Assembly (NCBI GenBank): GCA_016743925.1
Contig: JADGFH010000065.1
Span: 1-13,973 of the forward strand
Direction: 5' to 3'
DNA length: 13,973 bases
Source of the DNA: Labilibaculum sp.
Lineage (GTDB): Bacteria; Bacteroidota; Bacteroidia; Bacteroidales; Marinifilaceae
Shown in pieces: positions 6,633 through 13,008 of this stretch; positions within the stretch are counted from its first letter, which is position 1; every line of letters begins with the position of its first letter. A program made the translations under genes and the position numbers. The notes below the pieces were generated by a model. It saw only the letters and a list, made by a program, of their open reading frames with translations. It had not been told where the DNA came from and did not search any database.

Positions 6633-7343
6633 ATGAGATTATTACTAATCAGTAATTCAACAAATCCGGGTGAAGAGTACTTGGATTACCCAAAGAATAA
6701 TATTAAAGAATTTTTAGGTGAAAAACCAGTTAAGGCATTGTTTATTCCTTATGCGGGTGTAACTGTATCTTTTGACGATTACGAAGCAAAAGTTAAGGAA
6801 CGATTTAATGAAGTGGGACACGATATTGTTTCGATTCATCATTTCGAAAATCCGGTAAAAGCTGTTGAGGAAGCAGAAGCAATTGTTGTTGGTGGTGGTA
6901 GTACTTGGAATTTGTTGCATCTAATTCACAAAAACAATTTAACGGAGCCAATCCGAAACAAAGTAATTAACGGGAAAGCGCCTTTTATTGGTTGGAGTGC
7001 AGGTTCAAATTTAACTTGTCCTACAATTAAAACAACTAATGATATGCCAATTATCGATCCACTAGGTTTCGATGCTTTAAATTTGATTCCTTTTCAGATT
7101 AATCCTCACTATTTAGATAAAAATCCAGCAGGGCATGGTGGAGAAACACGTGAAGATCGGATCGACGAATTTATGGTAGTTAATCCTGATATATATATTG
7201 CAGGATTGCGTGAAGCAACAATGTTTTTGGTGGAAGATGGCAACATTAAGCTAATTGGAGATCGAAATTGTCGAATTTTCAAAAATGGTCTGGAAGCTTA
7301 TGAATTGAGTGCTAAAGATGATTTTAATTTCTTGATGAAATAA
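6633..7343 (+). CDS. pepE: Dipeptidase E (alpha-aspartyl dipeptidase, peptidase family S51)
   Basis: This is a cytoplasmic serine peptidase that cleaves dipeptides with N-terminal aspartate (Asp-X), releasing aspartate. At 236 aa it is the normal size and has no signal peptide. The nucleophile motif GWSAGSN places Ser122; His159 lies in INPHY and Glu194 in GLREATM. This triad is offset by exactly two residues from Ser120/His157/Glu192, which I recall for Salmonella PepE. VVGGGSTWNLL (85-95) is the conserved glycine-rich loop before the nucleophile. The gene follows the TPR kinase by 46 bases with no visible terminator or TAnnTTTG promoter between, so co-transcription is possible. A strong terminator follows. 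The next gene is a transporter of the family that includes the aspartate:alanine exchanger, which may be functionally meaningful. Confidence 0.95.
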   Translation: MRLLLISNSTNPGEEYLDYPKNNIKEFLGEKPVKALFIPYAGVTVSFDDYEAKVKERFNEVGHDIVSIHHFENPVKAVEEAEAIVVGGGSTWNLLHLIHKNNLTEPIRNKVINGKAPFIGWSAGSNLTCPTIKTTNDMPIIDPLGFDALNLIPFQINPHYLDKNPAGHGGETREDRIDEFMVVNPDIYIAGLREATMFLVEDGNIKLIGDRNCRIFKNGLEAYELSAKDDFNFLMK

Positions 7344-7364
7344 GAGTTCGTAAAAATTTATAAT

Positions 7365-7397
7365 AAAGCGGTTGAATCAAATTCAACCGCTTTTTTT
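7365..7397 (+). terminator. Strong rho-independent terminator after pepE
   Basis: A perfect 13-bp stem (AAAGCGGTTGAAT / ATTCAACCGCTTT) with a CAA loop runs directly into seven T residues (7391-7397). It starts 22 bases after the pepE stop codon and isolates pepE from the transporter gene. Confidence 0.93.
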
Positions 7398-7409
7398 CAT
7401 TTGAATTTT

Positions 7410-7417
7410 TACCTTTG
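7410..7417 (+). promoter_or_regulatory. Putative promoter -7 element of the AspT-like transporter gene
   Basis: TACCTTTG exactly matches TAnnTTTG and lies just after the pepE terminator, 54 bases before ATG 7472, implying a leader near 50 nt. No TTG is seen at the -33 distance, where the terminator T tract lies, so confidence is moderate. Confidence 0.42.
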
Positions 7418-7471
7418 TGCTCTTATTGAGAATCGTCTCTTGGTTTTCAAATTATTTAAAAGATTTCTTAA

Positions 7472-9058
7472 ATGGATTTATTGTCATCTACCTACTTTGT
7501 TCTTTTTCTGATAATTGCAATCGGATTTATTGTTGGTAATATCAAGATAAAAGGTATTTCTCTGGATGTTTCGGCAGTTATTTTTGTAGCACTTGTATTT
7601 GGTCATTATGGTGTTTCTATTCCAAATGATATTCAGAAAATTGGACTAACACTGTTCATTTTTACGATTGGTATTCAGGCTGGACCTGGTTTTTTTGAGT
7701 CTTTTAAAAAGAATGGGAGAGAGTTAATTTTACTAGCTCTTATTTTGGTAGGAAGTGCATCTTTGATTACCCTTTTATTGGCTATCGTATTTCAAGTTGA
7801 TATGAATGTTGCCATTGGATTGTTAACAGGCTCACTAACCAGCACGCCTGGATTAGCTGCTGCTATTGAAACAACTCAATCTCCTATGGCTTCTATAGGC
7901 TACGGAATTGCTTATCCATTTGGTGTAATTGGTGTTATTCTTTTTGTGAGGTTATACCCAAAATTAACGGGTGTTGATATTCAAAAAGAGGCTGATAAAT
8001 TAGAAGAAGAGATTCAAAAACAGAATCCAGAATTAGTTAATAAGAATTTTGTTGTTGAAAATGAAAATATTGTAGGTAAAAGTATTCGTGAATTAAAAGT
8101 TCGCTCGATGACGCAGGCTAATATTTCTCGAATTATGCATCAAGGCAGCACAATTGTGCCGCTGCCTACTACTACGCTCGAAAAAGGTGATATCGTTAAG
8201 CTAATTGGAACCGAACAAGCTATTGAGCAAGCCAGACTACTTATTGGGGAAGAAACAAACAAGAAGATACCTTTGAGTATCGATTATGTAGTCGAATCGG
8301 TATTGGTAACCAATAAGCAGGTGGTGAATAAAACAATTGGCCAGTTAAATGTATTGGCGAATTACAATGCTCGTGTTACTAGAATAAGAAGAGCAGGAAT
8401 TGATATGGTAGCAAGTTCTAAATCTGAAATTCGTTTTGGTGATAAATTAGTTGTGGCTTGTGGTGCTGGAAATATTAAAAACGTTCGCCACCTATTTGGG
8501 AATGATAGTAAGAAGTTATCTGATACCGATTTTTTTCCAATTGCAACAGGAATAGTATTAGGTGTTTTAGTTGGGAAATTAAAGGTTTCATTTACCGATG
8601 AATTTACGTTTAGTTTAGGTTTAACTGGAGGTGTTTTAATGGTTGCTTTGATCTTGAGTAGAATCGGAAAAACTGGGCCAATTTTATGGACCATGTCTGG
8701 ATCTTCGAATCAATTGCTTCGCCAATTGGGTTTACTAATGTTCCTTTCGGTAGTTGGAACAAGTGCAGGTTCACATTTGGTTGAAACATTTCGACAATCT
8801 GGTTTAGTTTTGTTCGGGGTTGGCATAGGAATTACATTAATCCCCATGATTATTACCACGTTAATAGGCCATTTTGTACTGAAAATGAACATTCTAAATT
8901 TGTTAGGAGCTCTAACTGGCAGTATGACAAGTACTCCTGGTCTAGCCGCAGTTGACGGAATGGCTGATTCTAATGCGCAATCAATCGCTTATGCAACTGT
9001 ATATCCAATAGCAATGGTTCTTTTAATGGTTTGTGTTCAATTGTTAAGCATGTTTTAA
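7472..9058 (+). CDS. AspT/YidE/YbjL-family transporter with two TrkA-C domains
   Basis: The 528-aa inner-membrane protein has the duplicated layout of the aspartate:alanine exchanger family. An N-terminal membrane half (about 5-165) and a C-terminal half (about 353-528) flank a cytoplasmic insert. Each half carries the family signature: LLTGSLTSTPGLAAAIE at 117-133 and ALTGSMTSTPGLAAVDG at 480-496. The insert contains two RCK-C/TrkA-C modules at about 190-258 and 270-345, both with the VGKSIREL / VNKTIGQL-type entry and a GD(I/K)(V/L)K/V strand. Known members exchange L-aspartate for L-alanine (Tetragenococcus AspT); most homologues, including YidE and YbjL, have no proven substrate. TrkA-C modules usually bind small ligands and may gate transport. 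It is flanked by a terminator upstream and a convergent hairpin downstream, so it is probably monocistronic. The family is certain, the substrate is not. Confidence 0.92.
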   Translation: MDLLSSTYFVLFLIIAIGFIVGNIKIKGISLDVSAVIFVALVFGHYGVSIPNDIQKIGLTLFIFTIGIQAGPGFFESFKKNGRELILLALILVGSASLITLLLAIVFQVDMNVAIGLLTGSLTSTPGLAAAIETTQSPMASIGYGIAYPFGVIGVILFVRLYPKLTGVDIQKEADKLEEEIQKQNPELVNKNFVVENENIVGKSIRELKVRSMTQANISRIMHQGSTIVPLPTTTLEKGDIVKLIGTEQAIEQARLLIGEETNKKIPLSIDYVVESVLVTNKQVVNKTIGQLNVLANYNARVTRIRRAGIDMVASSKSEIRFGDKLVVACGAGNIKNVRHLFGNDSKKLSDTDFFPIATGIVLGVLVGKLKVSFTDEFTFSLGLTGGVLMVALILSRIGKTGPILWTMSGSSNQLLRQLGLLMFLSVVGTSAGSHLVETFRQSGLVLFGVGIGITLIPMIITTLIGHFVLKMNILNLLGALTGSMTSTPGLAAVDGMADSNAQSIAYATVYPIAMVLLMVCVQLLSMF

Positions 9059-9060
9059 AT

Positions 9061-9094
9061 AAAAAATCCCGAAAAGGAAAACCTCTTCGGGATT
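9061..9094 (-). terminator. Terminator hairpin between the converging transporter and xth genes
   Basis: The arms AATCCCGAA (9065-9073) and TTCGGGATT (9086-9094) pair perfectly, and an inner AGG/CCT pairing closes on an AAAA loop. Plus-strand bases 9061-9066 are all A, so on the minus strand the hairpin is followed by a T tract. It is therefore a good rho-independent terminator for xth. It starts 2-6 bases after the transporter stop codon and may also slow plus-strand transcription, though no T tract follows on that side. Confidence 0.82.
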
Positions 9095-9112
9095 GATAAA
9101 TATTTATATGAT

Positions 9113-9880
9113 TTAAAAATCAACTTCAACAACAATTGGACAATGATCCGAGTGAACGATATCTGCAAGAATGGAAGCACCTTTAAGCTTGTCTCGTAAT
9201 GGTTCACTTACCATATGGTAATCGATACGCCAGCCGAGGTTTTTTCCCCTAGAACCCGCTCTGTAGCTCCACCAACTATATTTGTCTGGTGATTGATCAA
9301 ATACTCTAAAGCTGTCAATAAAACCATTATCAATAAACTGACTTACCCATTCTCTTTCTTCGGGTAAAAAGCCCGAAACGTTTTTCTTTTTTTCTGGTCT
9401 ACTGATATCTATAGGCTTATGACAAATGTTATAATCGCCACCAATTATTAAATTTGGTCTTTCCTTTTTTAATTCAGTAATGTATTCTTGAAAATAGGCT
9501 AGCCATTCCATTTTATAATCTTGACGAGGACCTCCTGTAGTTCCCGAAGGGTGGTAAGTGCTAAAAACAGAAACATTTCCAAAATCAGCACGAATTGCTC
9601 TTCCTTCCATATCATATTTTGGATTGTCAATGCCAATAACTACATTATCAGGCTTTATCTTACTCAAGATACCAACGCCGCTATAGCCTTTCTTTTCTGC
9701 AGAAAACCAGTAACAATGATAACCCAATTCTTCAAAAAGATTTGTTTCGATTTGTTCAGGTTGTGCTTTAGTTTCTTGAATAAGAAGAATATCTGGGTTT
9801 TCTTGCTTTATCCAACCAATGAAATCTTTACTTAGAGCAGCACGTATTCCATTTACATTGTAACTTATTATTTTTCGCAT
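9113..9880 (-). CDS. xth: Exodeoxyribonuclease III / AP endonuclease
   Basis: This is a DNA-repair nuclease of the exonuclease-endonuclease-phosphatase fold. It cuts at abasic sites and trims 3' blocks during base-excision repair, using a divalent metal. At 255 aa it has full family length. The conserved residues are all visible: Asn8/Asn10 (SYNVNGIR), metal-binding Glu36 (IQETKA), Tyr109/His110 (STYHPSG), Asp149 and Asn151 (GGDYNICH), Asp220 (GWRIDYH) and the C-terminal Asp245-His246 pair (HSDHCP). The start at 9880 gives the standard MRKIISYNVNG opening. It is divergent from rsgA, sharing a ~150-base upstream region, and convergent with the transporter. On the minus strand TATCTTTA (9914-9907), one mismatch from TAnnTTTG, is a weak promoter candidate. 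Nothing unusual is seen in the protein. Confidence 0.96.
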   Translation of the reverse strand: MRKIISYNVNGIRAALSKDFIGWIKQENPDILLIQETKAQPEQIETNLFEELGYHCYWFSAEKKGYSGVGILSKIKPDNVVIGIDNPKYDMEGRAIRADFGNVSVFSTYHPSGTTGGPRQDYKMEWLAYFQEYITELKKERPNLIIGGDYNICHKPIDISRPEKKKNVSGFLPEEREWVSQFIDNGFIDSFRVFDQSPDKYSWWSYRAGSRGKNLGWRIDYHMVSEPLRDKLKGASILADIVHSDHCPIVVEVDF

Positions 9881-10008
9881 AGCGTATATTTTTTATTTGG
9901 AGTGAATAAAGATAAAAAAGAAAATACCTGATTGACCAGATTGTGAAAAGAGATTTGTTAAAAAATCAGAAAATGAAAGGAAATAGTCTAAAATTGCTTG
10001 GAATCAAC

Positions 10009-10016
10009 TACTTTTG
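10009..10016 (+). promoter_or_regulatory. Putative promoter -7 element of rsgA
   Basis: TACTTTTG is an exact TAnnTTTG match lying 17 bases before the TTG at 10034 proposed as the rsgA start. Transcription from about 10022 would exclude the alternative upstream TTG at 9998, so this site helps decide the start codon. No well-spaced -33 TTG is visible. Confidence 0.4.
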
Positions 10017-10033
10017 CAATAAAAAGAAACGCA

Positions 10034-10960
10034 TTGAAAGAAGGATTAGTAATCAAGTCGACAGGAAGTTGGTATACGGTTAAAACCAGCGATGGAGTAA
10101 TTCATAATTGCAGAATTAAGGGGAAATTTAGAATGCAAGGTATTCGTACCACCAACCCAATATCAGTAGGCGATAGGGTAGATTTTGAAGAAAAAGAAGA
10201 CGCAAATGTAATTGTGAAAATTCTTGATCGGAAGAATTACATCATTCGAAAATCATCCAATTTATCTAAACACAGTCAAATTATTGCCGCAAATGTAGAT
10301 CAGGCATTTTTGATTGTAACGGTGAATTATCCATTGACTACAACAACTTTTATTGATCGTTTTTTGGCTGCTGCTGAAGCCTATCGAATTCCGGTAAATT
10401 TGATTTTTAATAAAATTGATAGATATCGTCCTAATGATATGGAGCGTTTGGCAGAGCTAAAAGGAATTTACGAATTGATTGGTTATAAATGTTTCGAAAT
10501 ATCTGCAAAAGAAGGTACACACTTAGATATTATTCGAGAAGCATTAAAAGGCAAGATTAATTTGCTTTCAGGACATTCAGGAGTGGGTAAATCTACTTTA
10601 ATCAATGCAATTCAGCCTGGGTTAGATTTAAAAACTGGTGAAATTTCAGAAGCTCATTCGCAAGGAAAACATACAACTACTTTTTCAGAGATGTTTGAAT
10701 TGGATTTTGATGGATACATCATCGATACTCCAGGAATACGTGGTTTTGGAACAATAGATATGGAAAAAGAGGAGATGTCTCATTTCTTTCCAGAGATATT
10801 TAGAACTTCAGAACATTGTCAGTTCAACAATTGTAGTCATCTTCATGAACCTAAATGTGCCGTTAAAGGTGCTGTAGAGGTGGGAGAAATTAGCATGACT
10901 CGATACGAAAGCTATTTGGGTATGATTATGGAAGATGAGGATAGCAAGTATAGACTCTAG
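10034..10960 (+). CDS. rsgA: Small ribosomal subunit biogenesis GTPase RsgA (YjeQ), TTG start
   Basis: RsgA is a GTPase that binds late 30S precursors and helps mature the decoding centre. From TTG 10034 the product is 308 aa and opens (M)KEGLVIKSTGSWYTV, the usual beginning of the N-terminal OB fold in this phylum. The GTPase motifs are circularly permuted, as is diagnostic: G4 NKID (126-129), then G1 GHSGVGKS (180-187), G2 GKHTT (211-215) and G3 DTPG (231-234). The C-terminal zinc site is intact: Cys262, Cys267, His269 and Cys275. No in-frame ATG exists before residue 34, well inside the OB fold. A longer reading from TTG 9998 adds 12 unconserved-looking residues that span the TACTTTTG promoter element, so 10034 is preferred. 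There is no clear terminator before the next gene. Confidence 0.95.
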   Translation: MKEGLVIKSTGSWYTVKTSDGVIHNCRIKGKFRMQGIRTTNPISVGDRVDFEEKEDANVIVKILDRKNYIIRKSSNLSKHSQIIAANVDQAFLIVTVNYPLTTTTFIDRFLAAAEAYRIPVNLIFNKIDRYRPNDMERLAELKGIYELIGYKCFEISAKEGTHLDIIREALKGKINLLSGHSGVGKSTLINAIQPGLDLKTGEISEAHSQGKHTTTFSEMFELDFDGYIIDTPGIRGFGTIDMEKEEMSHFFPEIFRTSEHCQFNNCSHLHEPKCAVKGAVEVGEISMTRYESYLGMIMEDEDSKYRL

Positions 10961-10980
10961 AAAAATTATGAATTCTTAGA

Positions 10981-11042
10981 TATGAATTGTAATTTTCTTT
11001 TTCGTTCCTGATGCTTGTCGGGATTATAACTTACAATTCATA
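10981..11042. repeat. 12-bp inverted repeat with inner hairpin before the TIGR00266-family gene
   Basis: TATGAATTGTAA (10981-10992) and TTACAATTCATA (11031-11042) are perfect inverted copies 38 bases apart. Between them TCCTGA (11006-11011) and TCGGGA (11018-11023) form a second hairpin with one G-T wobble. An extra left copy, TTATGAATT (10966-10974), can also pair with 11035-11043. The right arm ends 4 bases before ATG 11047. It may be a dispersed intergenic palindrome or an RNA structure acting on translation; neither can be decided from one copy. Confidence 0.6.
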
Positions 11043-11046
11043 AATC

Positions 11047-11814
11047 ATGACTTCACACGAAATAGATTACAAAATTTACGGTAACGATATTCAGTTAGTT
11101 GAAATCGAATTAGATCCTAACGAAACTGTAATTGCCGAAGCAGGAGCAATGTCTTACATGGAAGAAGGGATAGCCTTTGATACCAAAATGGGAGATGGTT
11201 CGGAACCGGAAAAAGGTTTATTTGGCAAATTATTATCAGCAGGTTCAAGGTTATTAACTGGCGAATCACTCTTTTTAACTCATTTCACTCATCGTGGACA
11301 TGGAAAAGCAAAGGTTGCATTTGCGGCACCTTATCCGGGGACAATAATGCCTATTGACTTGAGTAAATCTGGAGGTTCGTTAATCGTGCAAAAAGATGGA
11401 TTTCTATGTGCTGCATTAGGAACTAAAGTTAGCATTACTTTCAACCAAAAATTGGGTGCTGCTCTTTTTGGAGGAGAAGGTTTCATTCTGCAAAAATTAC
11501 AGGGAGATGGCAAAGCTTTTGTGCACGCTGGTGGAACTGTTATCGAAAAAGAACTAAATAATCAAACACTTCGTGTTGATACAGGTTGTGTTGTTGCTTT
11601 TGAGGAAGGTATTGAGTTTTCCGTTGAAAAAGCAGGAGGCCTTAAATCAATGTTTTTTGGAGGTGAAGGAATATTTCTTGCAACTCTAAAAGGAACCGGA
11701 AAGGTTTGGTTGCAATCCATGCCGATTAGAAAACTAATAAAAGCGATATCTCCTGCAGGAGAAAATCGATCAAAGGGAGCAAGTTCCATTCTAGGAGACT
11801 TTCTTGAAGATTAA
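11047..11814 (+). CDS. TIGR00266 / AIM24 family protein
   Basis: The 255-aa protein belongs to the widespread TIGR00266 family, related in fold to mitochondrial AIM24. Its function is not established in bacteria. Characteristic segments are ETVIAEAGAMSYMEEGI (24-40), GESLFLTHFTHRGHGKAKVAFA (72-93), the repeated glycine motifs GAALFGGEGFILQKLQGDG (137-155) and GLKSMFFGGEGIFLATLKGTG (198-218), and VDTGCVVAFEEGIEF (177-191). These form repeated beta-layers; FGGEGI/F occurs in both halves, consistent with an internal repeat fold. There is no signal peptide or transmembrane segment, so it is probably cytoplasmic. The C-terminal tail (after about 230) is polar and variable. It lies 86 bases after rsgA, behind the inverted repeat at 10981-11042, and is closed by its own terminator. 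ATG 11047 gives the normal family N-terminus. Confidence 0.9.
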   Translation: MTSHEIDYKIYGNDIQLVEIELDPNETVIAEAGAMSYMEEGIAFDTKMGDGSEPEKGLFGKLLSAGSRLLTGESLFLTHFTHRGHGKAKVAFAAPYPGTIMPIDLSKSGGSLIVQKDGFLCAALGTKVSITFNQKLGAALFGGEGFILQKLQGDGKAFVHAGGTVIEKELNNQTLRVDTGCVVAFEEGIEFSVEKAGGLKSMFFGGEGIFLATLKGTGKVWLQSMPIRKLIKAISPAGENRSKGASSILGDFLED

Positions 11815-11830
11815 CAAGAGATAAAATAAC

Positions 11831-11865
11831 AAAATAAGCACGTAATTTTTACGTGCTATTTTATT
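11831..11865 (+). terminator. Rho-independent terminator after the TIGR00266-family gene
   Basis: AGCACGTAA (11837-11845) and TTACGTGCT (11849-11857) form a perfect 9-bp stem with a TTT loop. AAAAT (11831-11835) can pair with ATTTT (11858-11862) to extend it past one bulged A. The following ATTTTATT serves as the T-rich tract. It ends about 16 bases before the mnmH start, so the mnmH promoter must overlap it or be very close. Confidence 0.82.
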
Positions 11866-11881
11866 GAAATAAAACGAACAA

Positions 11882-12913
11882 ATGGCTACCGTACTTAATC
11901 CAAAGGAATTTCTTGAAATGGGTAAAACCATTCCAATGGTTGATGTTAGAACTCCAGCAGAATTTGAGCTGGGTCACATTCCAGATGCTTTAAACATTCC
12001 AATCTTTACCAACGAAGAAAGAGTGTTGGTTGGAACAAAATACAAAAGAGCAAGCAAGGATTCGGCCGTTTTGTTGGGTTTAGAATTAGTTGGCCCTAAA
12101 TTGGCTCGATTTGTTCGACAAGCAAAAAAGATAGCGCCTGAGAAAGTTATCATGCTACATTGCTGGAGAGGTGGAATGAGAAGTGGTAGCATGGCCTGGT
12201 TATTCGAAACTGCAGGATTTACGGTTTACTTGTTAAGAGGTGGCTACAAGGCTTACAGAAGCTATAATCGTGATCAGTTTCAAGAGAAAACAGAATTGGT
12301 TATACTTGGAGGAATGACAGGTAGTGGTAAAACAGATGTTTTACATGAGATGCAAGCTATGGGACATCAGGTTTTAGATTTGGAAGGTGTTGCCAACCAT
12401 AAGGGATCCGTTTTTGGAGCTTTAGGTCAAGCTAATCAACCTACGAATGAACATTTTGAAAACGAACTAGCTAAGATCTGGTCCGAATTTGACGCTAATC
12501 GACCAATTTGGATCGAAGATGAAAGCAATTCTGTAGGAACAGTGCGGATTAATGATGTTTTATTTGGAAGAATGCGAAAAGCGGAGGTGATTCGATTAGA
12601 TCTTCCTAAAGAAGAGCGAATTAAACGCTTGGTAAAGGAATATGCTTGCTTCGATATTGAACTTTTGAAAGGCTTGGTTTCTAAAATTGAGAAAAGACTA
12701 GGCGGTTTGAATGTCAAAAATGCCTTTAATAGCCTCGATGAAGGTGATTTCCATACAGTGGCGGATATTACCTTAACTTATTACGATAAAGCCTATAAAC
12801 ACGGCCAGGAAAAGCGGAAGGGTCAAACAATTCATCCACTTCAGGTTGAAAGAGATGCTCCAAAAGAAAATGCAGAAGCAATAATAGAGTTCTATGAAAA
12901 ACTAGAAAAATAG
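11882..12913 (+). CDS. mnmH: tRNA 2-selenouridine synthase (MnmH/SelU)
   Basis: The enzyme replaces sulfur of 2-thiouridine at wobble position 34 of tRNA(Lys/Glu/Gln) with selenium from selenophosphate, through a geranylated intermediate. The 343-aa protein has the standard two domains. The N-terminal rhodanese domain (about 5-128) contains VDVRTPAEFELGHIPDALNIP and the active-site loop HCWRGGMRS with Cys94. A C-terminal P-loop domain follows, with Walker A GGMTGSGKT (143-151), then the family motif LDLEGVANHKGSVFG (165-179) and IEDESNSVG. No active-site residue is missing. It needs selenophosphate made by SelD, whose gene is not in this window. ATG 11882 gives the normal N-terminus. The downstream kinase gene follows after about 95 bases with no convincing terminator, so read-through is possible. 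Confidence 0.95.
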   Translation: MATVLNPKEFLEMGKTIPMVDVRTPAEFELGHIPDALNIPIFTNEERVLVGTKYKRASKDSAVLLGLELVGPKLARFVRQAKKIAPEKVIMLHCWRGGMRSGSMAWLFETAGFTVYLLRGGYKAYRSYNRDQFQEKTELVILGGMTGSGKTDVLHEMQAMGHQVLDLEGVANHKGSVFGALGQANQPTNEHFENELAKIWSEFDANRPIWIEDESNSVGTVRINDVLFGRMRKAEVIRLDLPKEERIKRLVKEYACFDIELLKGLVSKIEKRLGGLNVKNAFNSLDEGDFHTVADITLTYYDKAYKHGQEKRKGQTIHPLQVERDAPKENAEAIIEFYEKLEK

Positions 12914-13008
12914 GCTCATTTTCTTGATATTTGAAATGCTTTCAATAATGAGGATAAGAAATCAGAAGATTTGTCGTTATCTTTAATGAAACCTTAGAAC
13001 TCGAAACC

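Noticed and set aside
6758..6779. TGTAAC followed by CGAT inside pepE as another ECF promoter
   Set aside because: The spacer is only 12 bases, the second box is not CGTC, and it is inside a coding region with no gene start after it.
8362..8694. 110-codon open frame on the minus strand inside the transporter gene
   Set aside because: It lies wholly within the conserved transporter coding region; its composition (Pro/Lys/Thr-rich) is that of an antisense shadow and no family is recognisable.
9859..9879. TGTAAC followed by CGCA at the xth start on the plus strand
   Set aside because: The spacer is 11 bases and the -10 box does not match; it is the reverse of the xth coding start.
9998..10033. 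Twelve-residue N-terminal extension of RsgA from TTG 9998
   Set aside because: It adds residues ahead of the usual family start and contains the likely promoter element TACTTTTG; the later TTG fits better, although the longer form is not excluded.
12931..12945. Hairpin TTGAAA-TGC-TTTCAA after mnmH as a terminator
   Set aside because: Six weak pairs with two G-C and no T tract following; not a credible terminator.
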